Source: Prochilodus magdalenae (lineage: Eukaryota; Chordata; Actinopteri; Characiformes; Prochilodontidae). From it: a DNA stretch of 64,000 nt. The notes under the pieces are model-generated. The model was given only the letters and a program-made list of their open reading frames with translations. It searched no databases and was not told the origin of the DNA. Every line of letters starts with the position of its first letter. Position 1 is the stretch's first letter. The position numbers and the translations under genes are program-made. The stretch lies in assembly GCA_024036415.1 (NCBI GenBank), contig JAMWET010000473.1, forward strand, positions 470,001 to 534,000, in the 5' to 3' direction. Shown here piece after piece: positions 24,301-38,400 of this stretch.

Positions 24301-27300
24301 CAACATCATAAAATCAACATATGAATGTAGATTAAACATTTATGAATATGTTATGAAATGTTTATGTATGCTGTTATAAATGTGTTATGTAGAAACCCTT
24401 CATGTAAAGTGTTACCTTAAAGTGTGGCCATTTTTGATTACCAGCTTAGACCTAGAATTCCGAATGTGGACATGATGCTGACTACAAAATGATGACACAG
24501 CTTTAGAAGTGTTAAAACATCTGCTTGGTTTGTACACCTAGGTGGCACATCTATAAGACTACAGCTCATATTTTCTAGTTGTTAGCCGTCTTCTAGCCCT
24601 TCACCATTAGTCTCTGACCACAGGACAGCTGCTGGCTGGAAGGCTATTAATGCCAACCAGAGACCTGATCAACACTGCTGTGCCTGACACTGACAGTAGC
24701 ACAACAGATGGTCTGCGGTCAGTAATCCTTAAAGAAATGTACCTATGTGGCACATGTTTCGGATAAATACACAATACGTATAGATACATTGCCAGTTGTA
24801 CAGCTCAGTGTACATGAACAGGCCTAATATATATATCATTCAGCTGAAGGTACAGAAACTGCAGGAGCTGTGGGACACCAGCCAAGCTTTGAATGTCTCA
24901 ATTATCGACGAATCGGGATCCAGTCAGGGCGATTAAGTTCCATTCTTTTTCTATTGTCACTGAGTGCTTGTAATCCCTGTAGCTTCAAGTTGGGAGATTC
25001 AGCGAGGACCGAGTGTGGCATTTCGCTAGAGACTAAGCGCGTGGCGGGAAAACAAAGAGCGGGGGCTGCAATCCCCATGTAGCCTTGCACTTAAGCACAC
25101 AAGGACGCGAACAAAGGCCCTGATGAAAGAAGCAGAAAGCTTTCATGTCACAAGCTGGCCGCCTGGGCCGACGGAGGGAGAGGGCTGCATTATCCTGCTG
25201 TAGCAGAGGAAGTGCTGGATGCTAGATAGGACGTTGGAGGGCGCATGGAGATTTAGCCACTTTTGTCTGGAAGCTGTGAATCTCTGAGTCTGCCGGAGCT
25301 TCAGAAGGAAAGCTGGAGCGGCTTCTCCTTCAAACAGGCTCTGGTCCCATGGGGACGTCTCCGACATCTTGCAGTCAGCTTCTGCATGCTTGTGCACCGG
25401 TGCTAGCACACTCTAACACATATACTCACTTATGTTCTATCACCTAAGATAGTGCCTCAAGGGAGTAATACCAAGACACCCCAGACAGCGCGTGTCAGGA
25501 AACAGTTTAACATAGATTTGATGTGTGTTGCGTATTAATATTAACAGCCTTCTGTTCTGATCCACAGAGCATTTGTCTATCAAAGTAGCACATGCTGGGT
25601 TTGGCTTAAAAAATTCACCACTCCCCTCACTTAAACGCTAGACTTCCAGCTTCTTTTAGATCAGCTTGATGCGAGCTTGACGTGAGCATGATTGGGTGCA
25701 ACCGGGAATGATGATGTTTATTGAAATTCGAGTCGGGATCAGATCAAATTGAGGCCAGTTTCAGTTTTTTTTTTTCCCAACATGCATGAGATAAAGTAAA
25801 CGTCTCCGTCAGCCAGCAATATCCTGCTATAGCAAATCAATATCCTGCCACCCAGAAAAAACGAAGGTTCTGACCCAGCCGTCACGAGCGAGGGGAAGCT
25901 CTTCAAACAGGAGCTGCAAAATATTTAAAGGGAGTAAAGCTGGAAGACTGGCTGCTGATGCAACCCTCAGTCAAGAACGAAAGCCTGAAAAGGCAAAGTA
26001 AGGCAGAAGCCTGTGCGTATATGACATTATAAAGAATTCTTTCAAGCTTTATACTGCAACACAAACTGCGCTCTTAGGCAAAATTTAACAAGCAGCTCAG
26101 GGTTCGCTGCAGTGCTGACATAGACATGCACGTACAAACCAGCGCACACAATCACATTAAGCTTTACTGTTCCAGCATACAGAAACACTTACCATATTAA
26201 TATTTGTTTATGTACAGTAATAACATTGAAGAAATAAATATAAGAAACTGGATGCCTAAAGCTTTAGAATCTACTAATGATCAATAATACATTATAGTTG
26301 AACTGGGTATTTAATAATTAAATGATTATATGAATTATATATGGATTATGTATGCACTAATTTCTTGTTAAATAACGTGCTGGTGATTTGAACTCATCTG
26401 TGCAGCACACTGGGGCATCAAGGACAAATCTAAGACCAAATGTTAAATATCAGTTGCTTTTTTGAAAACTGGAACTGCTTCAGTGTTTGCTTGAATTCAT
26501 TCCGATGTTATTTGGTGTTTTAGGCTTGAAACCATTTGCTTATAACTTTTGCACGATACCACATATCTGCCATATATTTAGCCCAGCCTATTCATGTAGA
26601 AGCTGTAAAGAGTGTTTTAGTCCAGACTGAGTTTTGAATGAGGCACAATACAGGGTAACCAATCAGAGCAGATGTAATTTACATATTATGCTTATATCAT
26701 TAATGCAGTGCAGTAACTCAACATTTTAAACATTTCACTGTGTTTTAGCCTTAACTGAGTACCAACTCACTACTTACCTGCAGATAAGCTGATTTGGGCA
26801 ATAAAGCCATATCCTAATCATTCTCTTAATCCTGGGAACATTTCCTAGTAAGAACATTCTGGTGCCTGAGGCATTATAATCACGGTTGGCTAATTTAAGG
26901 TGGACAATTAGAGTGGAGCATTAGAAGCTGGATGCCAGTGCCAGAACGTAAAAGCTGCACCATTTAAGGTGAAACGCTAGAAGTGCAAACAAGAAGTGAA
27001 TAAGAAACTGATTTCAGCATAATGTTTTTAATAAGAGTACAGAGTAACTATACAGCCTACATAAAGTTTTAGGCATGGGGCTACCGATAAATGCACTACG
27101 GTAGAGTATAAAAAACATATTCCCTTATCTTTATACATCTTCCAGTTGGTGCTAAAGCTGCCTTCAAGAGTTAAAATGGGAACGGCTCTCTCCAAAGCCA
27201 GTGACTGGATCAGGGATACCATCACAACAATTGTAACTCTACATGGTAGCATTTGTTGGAAGAGGACCTGCACCTATGTACAGTACCAGTCAGAAGTTTA

Positions 27301-29220
27301 GACAGGGCTACTCATAGAAGGTTTTTTTTGTTTATAGTTTAATGATTTACTTTAGAATACAAGTAAAGACATCAAACTATAAAATAGTACTTACACAATT
27401 ATGCAGTCCGCCTTAACAACTTTAAAATGGCAACTTTACAGGAGGATCAAACAGCTTTCTGAACTCATGGTGTAGGTTCATACAGATTTTTTCTAAGCAG
27501 TTTTTGGTCTGTCCATCATGAATATTCACTACACTGAAAGGGTAACTTTTAAATTGTGAAAAAAAGAGATAAAGAGTATATCGTCGCTGTGCAAATAAAA
27601 ACATGTATCTCCATTTTTGTTGATTTTTACTTTTATGCCTCATTTGATCCCATGAGCTGTTGTTTACACTGTGTGGAAATTGTCATGAAGAATGAACCAA
27701 CAGGAATGGCCCAAAACCATTTGGAAAGACGTCTGGTTCCATTGACTTCCATTCAAATTAAATGAGGTTTTTGGCCTGTCCTGTAAAGTTGCCATTTTGG
27801 AGATACCTGTTTTTCTTTGGACAGCGACGATATGTGGTATATCAAGATATGTATTTTTTTAGACATCTCATCAGTTGGAACTGTTGAGTGTGAGCCTGCA
27901 GAGTCTAAGATAACCAACAGCATCCATTTAGCTGGGTGTGTCTAAACTTTTGACTAGTACTGTTATGAAATTTTCATTCTCAGCTAATGAAAACATAATG
28001 AGTTGTGTTTACAGATGATTATACATTAATGAAAAAAAGTCTGCTATTGATTCTTACATATTTTACCTCCTAAAAAAGGTGTATGAAAGCTTATGTAAAA
28101 ATAAATAATGATTTCTTTGTTGTCTTTATGTACAATTGAGAATAGACATTAACAAACGGATTAATTCAACTGATTAAACTAATTGCATCAGCTAAAAATA
28201 CATTTATGGCATTTAGCTGACGCTCTTATCCAGAGCAACTTTATCATATTACAGGTATATTATATACTACAATGTGGTGTTAGGAGTCTTGCCCAAGGAC
28301 TCTTATTGGTGTAGCACAGCATAGACACCCAGCCCGAGATTTGAACCCCAGTCTCCCACATGTGGTGGTGGCTCCCTGGCAGGTAGTGGTGTTATCCGCT
28401 GAGCTACACCAACCAAAAAAAATAGGTAAACTACAGTCAAGTCAGATTATGGAACAGTTTAGGAAGACTGGAAAAATGAACATTTCTGTAAAATAGACCA
28501 AAATATGTCACCCCAGCCCTACAGTGTTCTATACGGCACCTTTAAATATAGTGTACATACACCTGTGCTGTCATGCACTGCTACAGCATCCAGTACAGCA
28601 CATATGCCTCAATGTGCTTAAACACGTTTTGCCATTTTCTCTCTAATACCTGTACACTCAGACAGACACGCTCAGATCACAGACTATTCTCTCTAAGCGC
28701 GCACGGAGTCTGTGGAGGGGTGACATAACAGCTCGCGGAGCACAGAGCTTCCGAGGCATCCGCCTTTGATCCTAAGCACCGCGTTTTTATCTCGGCCCCA
28801 GAACTGCACTCTCACCCAGGAGAAATCAAGATGTCAACTTAAATTGATTTAAGGGGAGCCGGGCTGCTTTCCTGCTCTGCGGCATTAGCCCGATTTTTTC
28901 TCCGTTGGCGCCTTTGATCATCATCATGCTCGGCTAGAGCCCGTCTCTTTGGGTCTCCCGCGCCCAGTTCGGCCCTTTGCTGTGGGCTCAGGCGGCCTGA
29001 GCCGGCAGAGGAAGACAGGGCCGTAATCGTTATTCTTTCCCTTTTTCTGGCTGTTTAAATCACACACACAAGGCACAGAGCGGGTTCTAGTGTTTATCTT
29101 CCTATGATGAAGACTTAGCCTGTTCCAAAGAGACTTTCATATGAAACACTGAAACATTCTTTGATAACTTGCCTCAAACTCTGTTTTTCTCCCATCTCTG
29201 TTTTTCTGCCACCTTGCCTG

Positions 29221-29281
<61 letters not shown>

Positions 29282-29282
29282 T

Positions 29283-29361
<79 letters not shown>

Positions 29362-29373
29362 TCTCCCTCTCGC

Positions 29374-29404
<31 letters not shown>

Positions 29405-29408
29405 TTCC

Positions 29409-29440
<32 letters not shown>

Positions 29441-32400
29441 TGAAAAATGTTATGGACTGATTTGAATGTTTATAGGTCGAGTTTAATTCTATACTATGTA
29501 ACACAGTGACAAAGAATGGAAATTTTGGGTAGGCCTGTGAAAATATGGATAGGGCGCTCAGAACCTCTGGACATGGAAATGTCTTATAAAGTCTTTACAC
29601 TAGGCTGTAGTCTATTCCTGATAACCATCAGCCCACTTATTCCAGTGCTGCTGTCTGTGGTGATATTGACATGTTTGGCAAGCAACCAGTTTACTGGATT
29701 TGCATAAAGACAACAGGCACTGCAGCATCCTTCTCTAAAATAACGATGAAGCATACATCTGCTCATTGCATTCAGATGTGGCCAATGAACACAACATAAC
29801 CAATGATAAGTTCAAATCAGACAGATGGGAAAAGAGGGACAGAGGGAAATCAACACTGTAAACACCAACACTCAAACCTGATCATCACTAACCGTTATAG
29901 GAAATCTGACAATAACAGTGTTTTTGCAGCTTCAGATGGGTTTAAACATGACATACTGTACATACTGACTGATCTGAGGAGCAACCGGAGCTTTAAATCG
30001 AAAAACTGCACTGATGGTAAACTGAATGCTTGCGGCAATATAGGATAGCAAGGGCTGATAAATGAGGCAGAGTTTAGCGATGAGTGTGAAGATTTAAGTG
30101 CCTATAATTCAGTGACAACACTCACACAAAACAAAGTTTATTATCTTAAAAAAATTGGCTAATAAAAGATATTCCCTCCTCCTTTGGTTGAGGGGGCCTG
30201 TGATCAATTAGGGTAACCTAAACCTACCCATGACTACACCCCTGGATAACAAATCAGTGTTTCTTCCGGATTCGTATCTACCAGTGTTGCTGCGTGTGCA
30301 TGGCATATGGTTATGAAACAAGACCATTGCTGGTTTGCTAGGCTTTAAATGTTTGCTGGGTTACGTCACTAATCTTTGCTAGTTTGCTACACACAGCCTA
30401 CTAAATGAAAGGTAAACCTTTAGTTAAAATGCTGGATAGGTAAGAGTGATAGCTTTGCCAAAAACCTAACGATACCAATCCCTGTCCTTCTTTTTCTCAG
30501 GCTGACGTTGCCTGAAGAGCCACCCAGTGCCCCCCCCCAGACGGTCATTGCCAGTGGTCGCACCAACCAGTCCATCATGATCCAGTGGCAGCCTCCCCCA
30601 GAGAGCCACCAGAATGGTCCGCTGCAGGGCTACATCATCAGGTGAGATCCCACAGTCACACATCCCTGTTCAGCAGTTCAGCTTTAATTCAGCTTTCATT
30701 ACTGAAACATGCAGCCAAGTCAGCCAAGCAGAAGTACAGGGCATGGAGCACACTGGACATAGAGCACATTGCGGAGTTATTGTTCAGCACTCATTGTTTA
30801 TAAATAACCATGTATATAAATTTGACTTAATAGTCAATTCATGTCCATAGCATGCCGTAGCTGAAACAAAGGCGTCATTGGTGGATCTGTCCCCATAGTC
30901 TGTTTAAATGCAGGGTTGTTTAGGAGTCATGGTGATTCATTGGATGAAGCACCAAATCCTCAGCATGAGGAAAAACAGATAAATTGCAGACATGTATTTA
31001 GCGATATCACAGAGAGAGAAGGGAGGAAACAAACAGAGAAGTCTGCATTTTTAGACTTTCAGCAGATACACTAATCCGGGCAATTTACAGTGACAGGTGA
31101 GAGCTTGGAATTGAGGACTTAACAGTAGACATGTCAGAGCTGCCTGGACAGGCATCAAACCTACAGTCTTCTGTATGTTGGCAATCTGCATTGCCTAGTG
31201 CACCATCCTTTACACCTGTCATATGACTGCGAGACATGAGTTGTTCTCAGTGCCAAGAACACGAAGAACATACTTAGCAAATGACCTGGCAAGAAAAAAC
31301 CTGGAAGAACACATGGACACTGAAAGCTCGCACAAGTGAGCACTAAGATACCGTTTAGTAGCTAATACAGGAAATCCTGAAATCAGCGGCATTTTTCTTT
31401 GCTAAAATAAAACCATATTTCATCAGTTATGAATGTGATGGCAGCAAAAACTTTATTTAAATGTTCATGAACCAACAGCCGGCTAAACTATTCATGAAAA
31501 TGAATTTAACTGCACTGTACAGGGCAATCTGAGATCTAGGTACATGTGTTCTTTTGTAAAGCGTTGGAGGACAAGAACACTAAAGCACAAGAACGAATAT
31601 TGAGAAATGGCCCTGATGTTTCATGCTCATAATTTCCATCAGTGGTTCTGTCCAAACCTAATTCAAAATTGTTTCAATCAAACCACCTTGGTTGCTCCAT
31701 TCATTATGAAATGTTCCCACAAAAAACTGAAACTGGCATTTTTTATGGAGTTGCAGGGCTTTGTAGCTAATAGGAAACATGTGAATCTAACACAGTGAGC
31801 TAGGTTGGATAAAAGGCACAGAATTCCTCAACATAGTACTCGAAGTGAAGATGCTGTACACCAGTATCCATGCTTCTGGAGTTGTTGCTTATACTGCATG
31901 TACTATGCCTCAGCTCAGTCTTGCACTGTCTCTGTAAACTGTCTGAAACGTGTTCCTCAGAATGTCTCTGACTGTGAGTAATTGTGTTGGCTCAGATACT
32001 GTCTGTCAGGCCTTCCAGTGGACTGTCAGATTAAAAACATAACAAACCCAGACCAGACCAACCTTCTGCTGGAGGACCTCATCATCTGGACCAATTACGA
32101 GATCGAGGTGGCCGCGTACAATGGTGCGGGTCAGGGTGTCTTCAGCCAGAAGGTCACCGAATGGACCCTACAGGGAGGTGAGGGCTGGGCAACTGGATAG
32201 AGGCTATACTACTTGTCCAGAATCTTAACCTGAAGCTGTGGTCAAAGCAATTCTGGTATCTCCATTAGGACCTTGCAGTATTGTTCCACTCAATGGAACA
32301 TTTGTCAGACAATATTTCTCAAAGAGTTGTAAATCTGTGTATTCTTTTTGCCCTTCTTGTAATCTTGCTTTAAGTCTGCTCCTTTATTCATTCATCGCTG

Positions 32401-35400
32401 TCTTTTTAAATGGGCCATGCTTCACAGTGCCCACGGTTCCTCCGGGCAACGTGCAGGCCGAAGCTGTCAATTCCACTACAGTTCGCTTCACATGGAGCGC
32501 TCCAAGCCCACAGTTTATCAACGGAATCAACCAGGGCTACAAGGTATTCGCCCCTCTCCTGCTCTCAAGTGTTCTCTAGGATTTAATGTCTAGTTCTAGT
32601 ACAATTAATGGAATAGTTACATATTCTGTATTTCTGTATTACAAGTTCTGTATTTTTTCTCTTAGCACTAATGGAATCAGCTCAATCAGCACCTGTATTA
32701 CAATATAGCAAAACAACAGCGGAACTCTATCATTTAGAATCGTATTCTTTATACACATTTACATTTGAATGGATTTGGATAAGATTTTAGGTGAGGCCAG
32801 TTATTCTCGGAGTAGAGAGTTTTTACCCATGGAGCAATTGGGAATTAGGTGCCTTTCTCAAGGGCACATCAATACTGTCAGTTCAGGGAATCAAACCGGC
32901 GACCCTTCAGTTACAAGCTTGGGTGCCTAAACTCCAGCCCTTGTTTGATGTTTGATGATTTAGTGATGAAGTTTGTGCAATGCTTTTTTTGAGTAATCAG
33001 AAAATGAAGTAAGATTTGTTGTTTTGATAGACTCTTTTAATTTGAACCACAGCGTTGTCTTTTTAATCAATAGCTTTCACAACTTTTCTTATTTCCCCCA
33101 GCTGCTGGCCTGGGAACCGGGCCATGAGGAAGATATTGCCATGATGACCGTGAGGCCAAATTTTCAGGACAGCGTACATGTGGGATATATCAATGGACTC
33201 AAAAAGTTCACTGAGTACTTCACCTCGGTGCTGTGTTTCACCACACCAGGGGACGGCCCTCGGAGCCCTCCACAGCGCGTCCGCACACACGAGGACAGTA
33301 AGTGTCAGACCTTTAAACCATATCTGTATAAGTAGTGCTTTTTATAGTGCGAGAAAAGTATCAAAGTAAGATTTGTTTTTATCAAGGTCACTTTAAAAGC
33401 ATCAGCACTAGAGAACTCAGACAGAAATGGAGCAGAAGTTCTCAGGTTTTTCAGACCCTGCAGAGTTCCAGTATTTCTAGATCATATTTGGCTTATCAGG
33501 TCCTCCTTTGCTGCACTGGATATGTCAGAGTATAGTTCAAGGGCTGGATTTTCAAAGCTTCATGGAGATTACTAATAATAGCCATCCTAATGGTTTTATA
33601 AGTTTCTCAACCTAGAAGCACTTTCAGTGGACTTCCTAGAAAAGCTGGACAAAGCATTGTAATGTGGTCATAAGATTACTTCGGGCTAAAATCTAGAGGG
33701 AAGTTGTCACTTCAGCTGTTTAGCTGTCTACCATTGAGAGAGCATTCTCATATACATAACTACAACAACTTACATACATACAAGTTAGTGAGGAAACAAT
33801 GTAAAATACTTGATTGACATTAAGCATGACGTACACAGTGGTAAGAACGTACTTGATCACTAATCCAACAATGCTTTATTGTTTTTGCTAATGCATATAT
33901 TGTATAAAAAAATATGTATATGTGTATAAAAATATAAGCTTCCACAGAGCACAGTTAAAATAGTGCAGCAAGTTTAAGTTCAGTTATGAATTTGTCAGGA
34001 AAAGAATATACCACAGAATCAGAGTTTATACTACTGTACATGGAGTTCACATGCATTTACTGTACAGCACAAGACAAGGATCTTATTCGCTATGCTGGGA
34101 AAATTTTGAACCTTTGAATTAGCACTCACTAGAGCAGTTTTGATAGCCTTCTGTACACTGTACATAGCTGTAGCTCAAACAGTTCAGAGATGCCGGGTAG
34201 CGGCCTATTTACTGGCATCAATGTCACAATTCACTATCACCCATCAAACCCCTGTGGAGTGCCTGTCCAGACAAAGTGACAACGTGACTGTTTTTCTTGC
34301 TATTTTAACACTTACTCTAAACCACCAAACTCTACCTGTTTTATTATGGAATGTGACGGCCTGTAATAATCTGAGAGTTTACGTTATTGTTTGTTATAGT
34401 TATAATATGTGATTTACTTATAGTTATATGATATCTCAATGCAAACCTGTGAAAATTTAAGTTACAATGCATCAAAGAGAATGGGCATTTAATTATGCCA
34501 TCTAATGCAGTTGCATTGTTTGAATACCAAAGGTTCAGCACCATGTAATCTCCATCTCTAATGTGGTTGTTAGTCAGCTATACAACAGCATGGATATAAT
34601 CATTTTTTAATCCATGTTTTGTTCAATATATCATCAAAATAGAGAATCCTGAGTCTGCTATTGTAAGATTATCAGTGCACAGAATGAAAACTGAATCAAT
34701 TTGAGGGCTGAGTACATTGTCACACCACTATAGATTATGTATTTATCTCATCCTTATGTTCTCTTAGTGTCTTTGTTAACTGTGCAATAGTCAGTGGTGT
34801 TGTTATGAATTATGACCGCCTTAAGTGCAATGAGAATCCAGCAAACAGTAGTTTCCCAACACTGAATTTGGGAACTATTCTGTTGGGTTGACTGCTCTGA
34901 GTATTTCTCCAGCCCCAGGGCCAGTGGGCCACCTGAGCTTCACCGAGATCCTGGATACATCACTCAAAGTGAGCTGGAAGGAGCCACACGAAAAGAATGG
35001 TCTCCTTACAGGTGATGGATAGCACACACAGCGTTTATCAGAACCCCCTTAGCTACTCTGCTTGGGGAAAATAGCATGTTTTTTGTTACTGCTTTGTTAC
35101 AGTGTGGTTTCTTGCTTGACACACCACTCTCTCCTATTGTAGGATACCGCATCTCCTGGGAGGAGTTTAACCGCACCAACACACGAGTCACGCACTATCT
35201 TCCCAACCTGACGCAAGACTACCGGGTCACAGGCCTGACTGCTCTCACCACCTACACCATCCAGGTGGCTGCCATGACCTCTAAGGGTCAGGGCCAGCTC
35301 TCCTCTTCCACTATATCCTCTGGAGTCCCTCCAGGTCAGCTCCACATCCCAATAGCAGTAATAAGTGTTGTAACAAGAGTGCAGGAATCCTCCCCCCCAG

Positions 35401-38400
35401 AATCTCCCCAACAAATTTTTGAATACTACATTACACAAATGAATGTAGGCACAATTCTGAGGAGAATTTCCTGTAGACAGTGATTTTAGCCACTTCTGGT
35501 AGCTACCTCTCCTCAATCTATGAATCCTGTCACACACCCTGCAGGTTTTTATAGTCTAAGCATCCTCATGCAACTCCATTTGCAGGAGGCTCACTACCAA
35601 TTACTTGTCCGGGTAGCTCATGTCAAGGAACCATTCAGAATGCTTCCCACTACGATAATGAAATTCTGACTGCTAGTATGGCCACTAATGTAGACTATAA
35701 TAAATACAGGCATTCTAACTTTTTTCTCACAAATTTTAGAGTCTATCTGTTAGAGACTACTGCGGCACTGCTGTATGATGCACGTAGGCATGTTTACTGA
35801 TGGATAAAGTTTTCACAGCTGTAATGTCCCTTTAAGGAAAGCAATTGGTCAGCCGATGATATATACCCTAACATGAGTATTTGCTAAGCAGTATCCATGA
35901 ATGATATTCTTCTTGTCTATTGTAGATGCTATGTAGATGCCCAATATGTCTTTATCCTGCATACAATGAAAACTTTACTTCAGCTTAGGTTTTCTTTAAA
36001 TCTTTTATCTTCTCTAATGATTTTATTCTCTGCCTCACTGCACTGACTGACTCTTAGCCTAACTCTCCTAACATAACCCCTAGACATATTAAAAACAGCT
36101 TCAAACATAGCTTCTTAAACATTAAGATAAGCTAATAAGTGTTACAAAATATACTCATTATATGTCAGGTATGAAAAAAAAAAAAATTCACTGGCATATA
36201 TTTGCTATTTTCTGACTCCTTCAATAGCTGTTTTCTGTTGTTCATGTTTCTGCAGAAATGCCAGGACCTCCTACCAATATTGCAATCTCCAACATCGGTC
36301 CGCGCTCAGTGGCCCTGCAGTTCAAACCCGGCTATGACGGCAAGACCTCCATTTCGCGCTGGGTAGTGGAGGCCCAGGTAATATAATAGCCTTAGTCTCA
36401 GTATTCCTGCACTGTCGTTACCTCTGAATAATCAGAATACCCCCCTCTTTCCCTCTCGGCCAGATTGGTGTGATAGGGGAGAATGAGGAGTGGGTTACGG
36501 TCCATCAGCTGTCTAATGAGCCAGATGCACGTTCTCTGGTGGTAGAGGGCCTTAACCCCTATACATTTTACAGGTATAGTCTCTATTGCACTGCTGTGTG
36601 TTGGATTACAGTGCTGTATACTCATTCTTATTCCTGCCAGTTTTAAGTCTTATAAGTACCTTTTTTGCTACACCTTGGTGCATGAATTGATTCATTATAC
36701 TTAAGTCTTTGTGGGCTAGTTTCCCAGAAAAGGATAAGGACTAATCTTGGACTAAAATTAGAGGTTAAATGGTGAATCACTGTAGGAAATATTTGTAGTC
36801 TTAAGACTATGCTTAATCCATGTTTGGAAAACTGTCAACCACCGTAGGCCTTTATTTACATTTTTATTAGATTTCATACTTGTGGAACTGCAATGTGTGC
36901 TGTTCTATTCACATGTATATTATACCAGTGCCATGAACTGCATGTAACAATATACAAGCAGAATCATACGGTTCACATACTGGTGGCACCCATGACAGTA
37001 TTTTGTTAATATTTAATATTTATTTTTATATATGCAGGTTCCGTATGCGTCAGGTAAATATAGTGGGCACCAGTCCCCCTAGCCAGCCCTCCAGGAAGAT
37101 CCAAACCCTGCAGGCTCCACCAGACATTGCCCCTGCCAATGTCACCCTGCGAACAGCCAGCGAGACCAGCCTCTGGCTCCGATGGGTGGTAGGTGGAACT
37201 ACTGCAAACCTCTGAGTAACTTTAAGATATCTGCCAGTAATGCGATTTTGTGGTGTGTGCATTAATTACATTTTGAATATACTGTATTTTCTAACTATCT
37301 GATTAATACAATAATTACACATTCATTTATTACAACAATAAAATAATCTTTCTTTAGTTTTAATAGCAAAAATGGCAATAATATTCAACTCCATTTTTGA
37401 AACGGCTGATCAGTATGTGAAATGTCAGTTAAATCAGACATTAGCAGCCTGTTTGAGCTTGTTTTACATAAAAAATGTTACAATAAAACAACAGTTTGGT
37501 GTTGCACCTTGTGTCACCCCCGTTCCTTAACAACAGACTCTGGGGACTGAAGACCATATTTTGAGTAAGTGAAAACTGGAAGACAGTTGTGGATTGCAGA
37601 TAGCTTAGTCTAGATTATGCAGTCATGCTGTAATGTGCAGAATGTGTCTTGGTATTGCCAAGCTTCTTAGGCTTGGGATACATCACGTGCACAATTTCAA
37701 TAAATAATGTTGGACATTTGACTCACACAATACACATACATGTTTCCATTGTGCATCAGTCCATTTCAAATAAGCTCAAGTTCAAAGTGTGTTTGGTGGT
37801 GTGTTCTGCACATTGTTGTCTTACCTGGCATTTGTGTAGCCAGCAACAAATGGTGTTTATTGACAGCCAATTTGATATTAATTGAAAGTACTAGAAAGTA
37901 TGATGTTTAACATACAGAGCTCTGTCTTTTGCAGCCCCTGCCAGAGTGGGAGTACAATGGGAACCCAGAGCTGGTGGGTTACAGGGTGCAGTACTCTCGG
38001 GCTGGCTCAAAAGGAGGAGTTCTGTCCCATGTTATCTCAGACAGGCTGGAGAGAGAGTTCACCATAGAGGACCTGGAGGAGTGGACAGAGTACGAGGTCC
38101 GTGTGCAGGCCATCAATGGCATTGGGTCAGGACCATGGAGCCAGCCAGTCCATGCCAGAACCAGAGAGTCAGGTGAGAGTGCTTAGAACTATATTGTCCT
38201 TGACCTATTAGTTTGGTAGAGGTGGTCAGCAGTTGTTGAGTGAGATAGCTGTACACATATATGTATATATCTGATTATGCTGGAATAAGATGCCAGCTAA
38301 CTGAAGATGGATAATCCTGCTCCAACTGTTAATATGGATTTTTACTTGCAGTGCCTTCCAGTGGACCAGCCAATGTTTCTGCCTTTGCCACAACGTCCAG

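Larger units (their letters stand above)
22933..30500 (+). other. Longest intron, between FN1 and FN2
   Basis: 7.6 kb. It contains a large palindromic repeat (about 24020-24420), a transposon relic with TA-flanked ends (27281-27962), a SINE (28199-28415) and a long CT microsatellite (29222-29440). Non-repetitive, GC- and CpG-richer stretches occur at about 24990-25400 and 28640-29040. Elsewhere nothing was recognised; open frames are short and unlike known proteins. Confidence 0.75.

Noticed and set aside
29115..29504. Open frames rich in Arg-Glu or Ser-Leu on both strands
   Set aside because: They arise from the (CT)n microsatellite.
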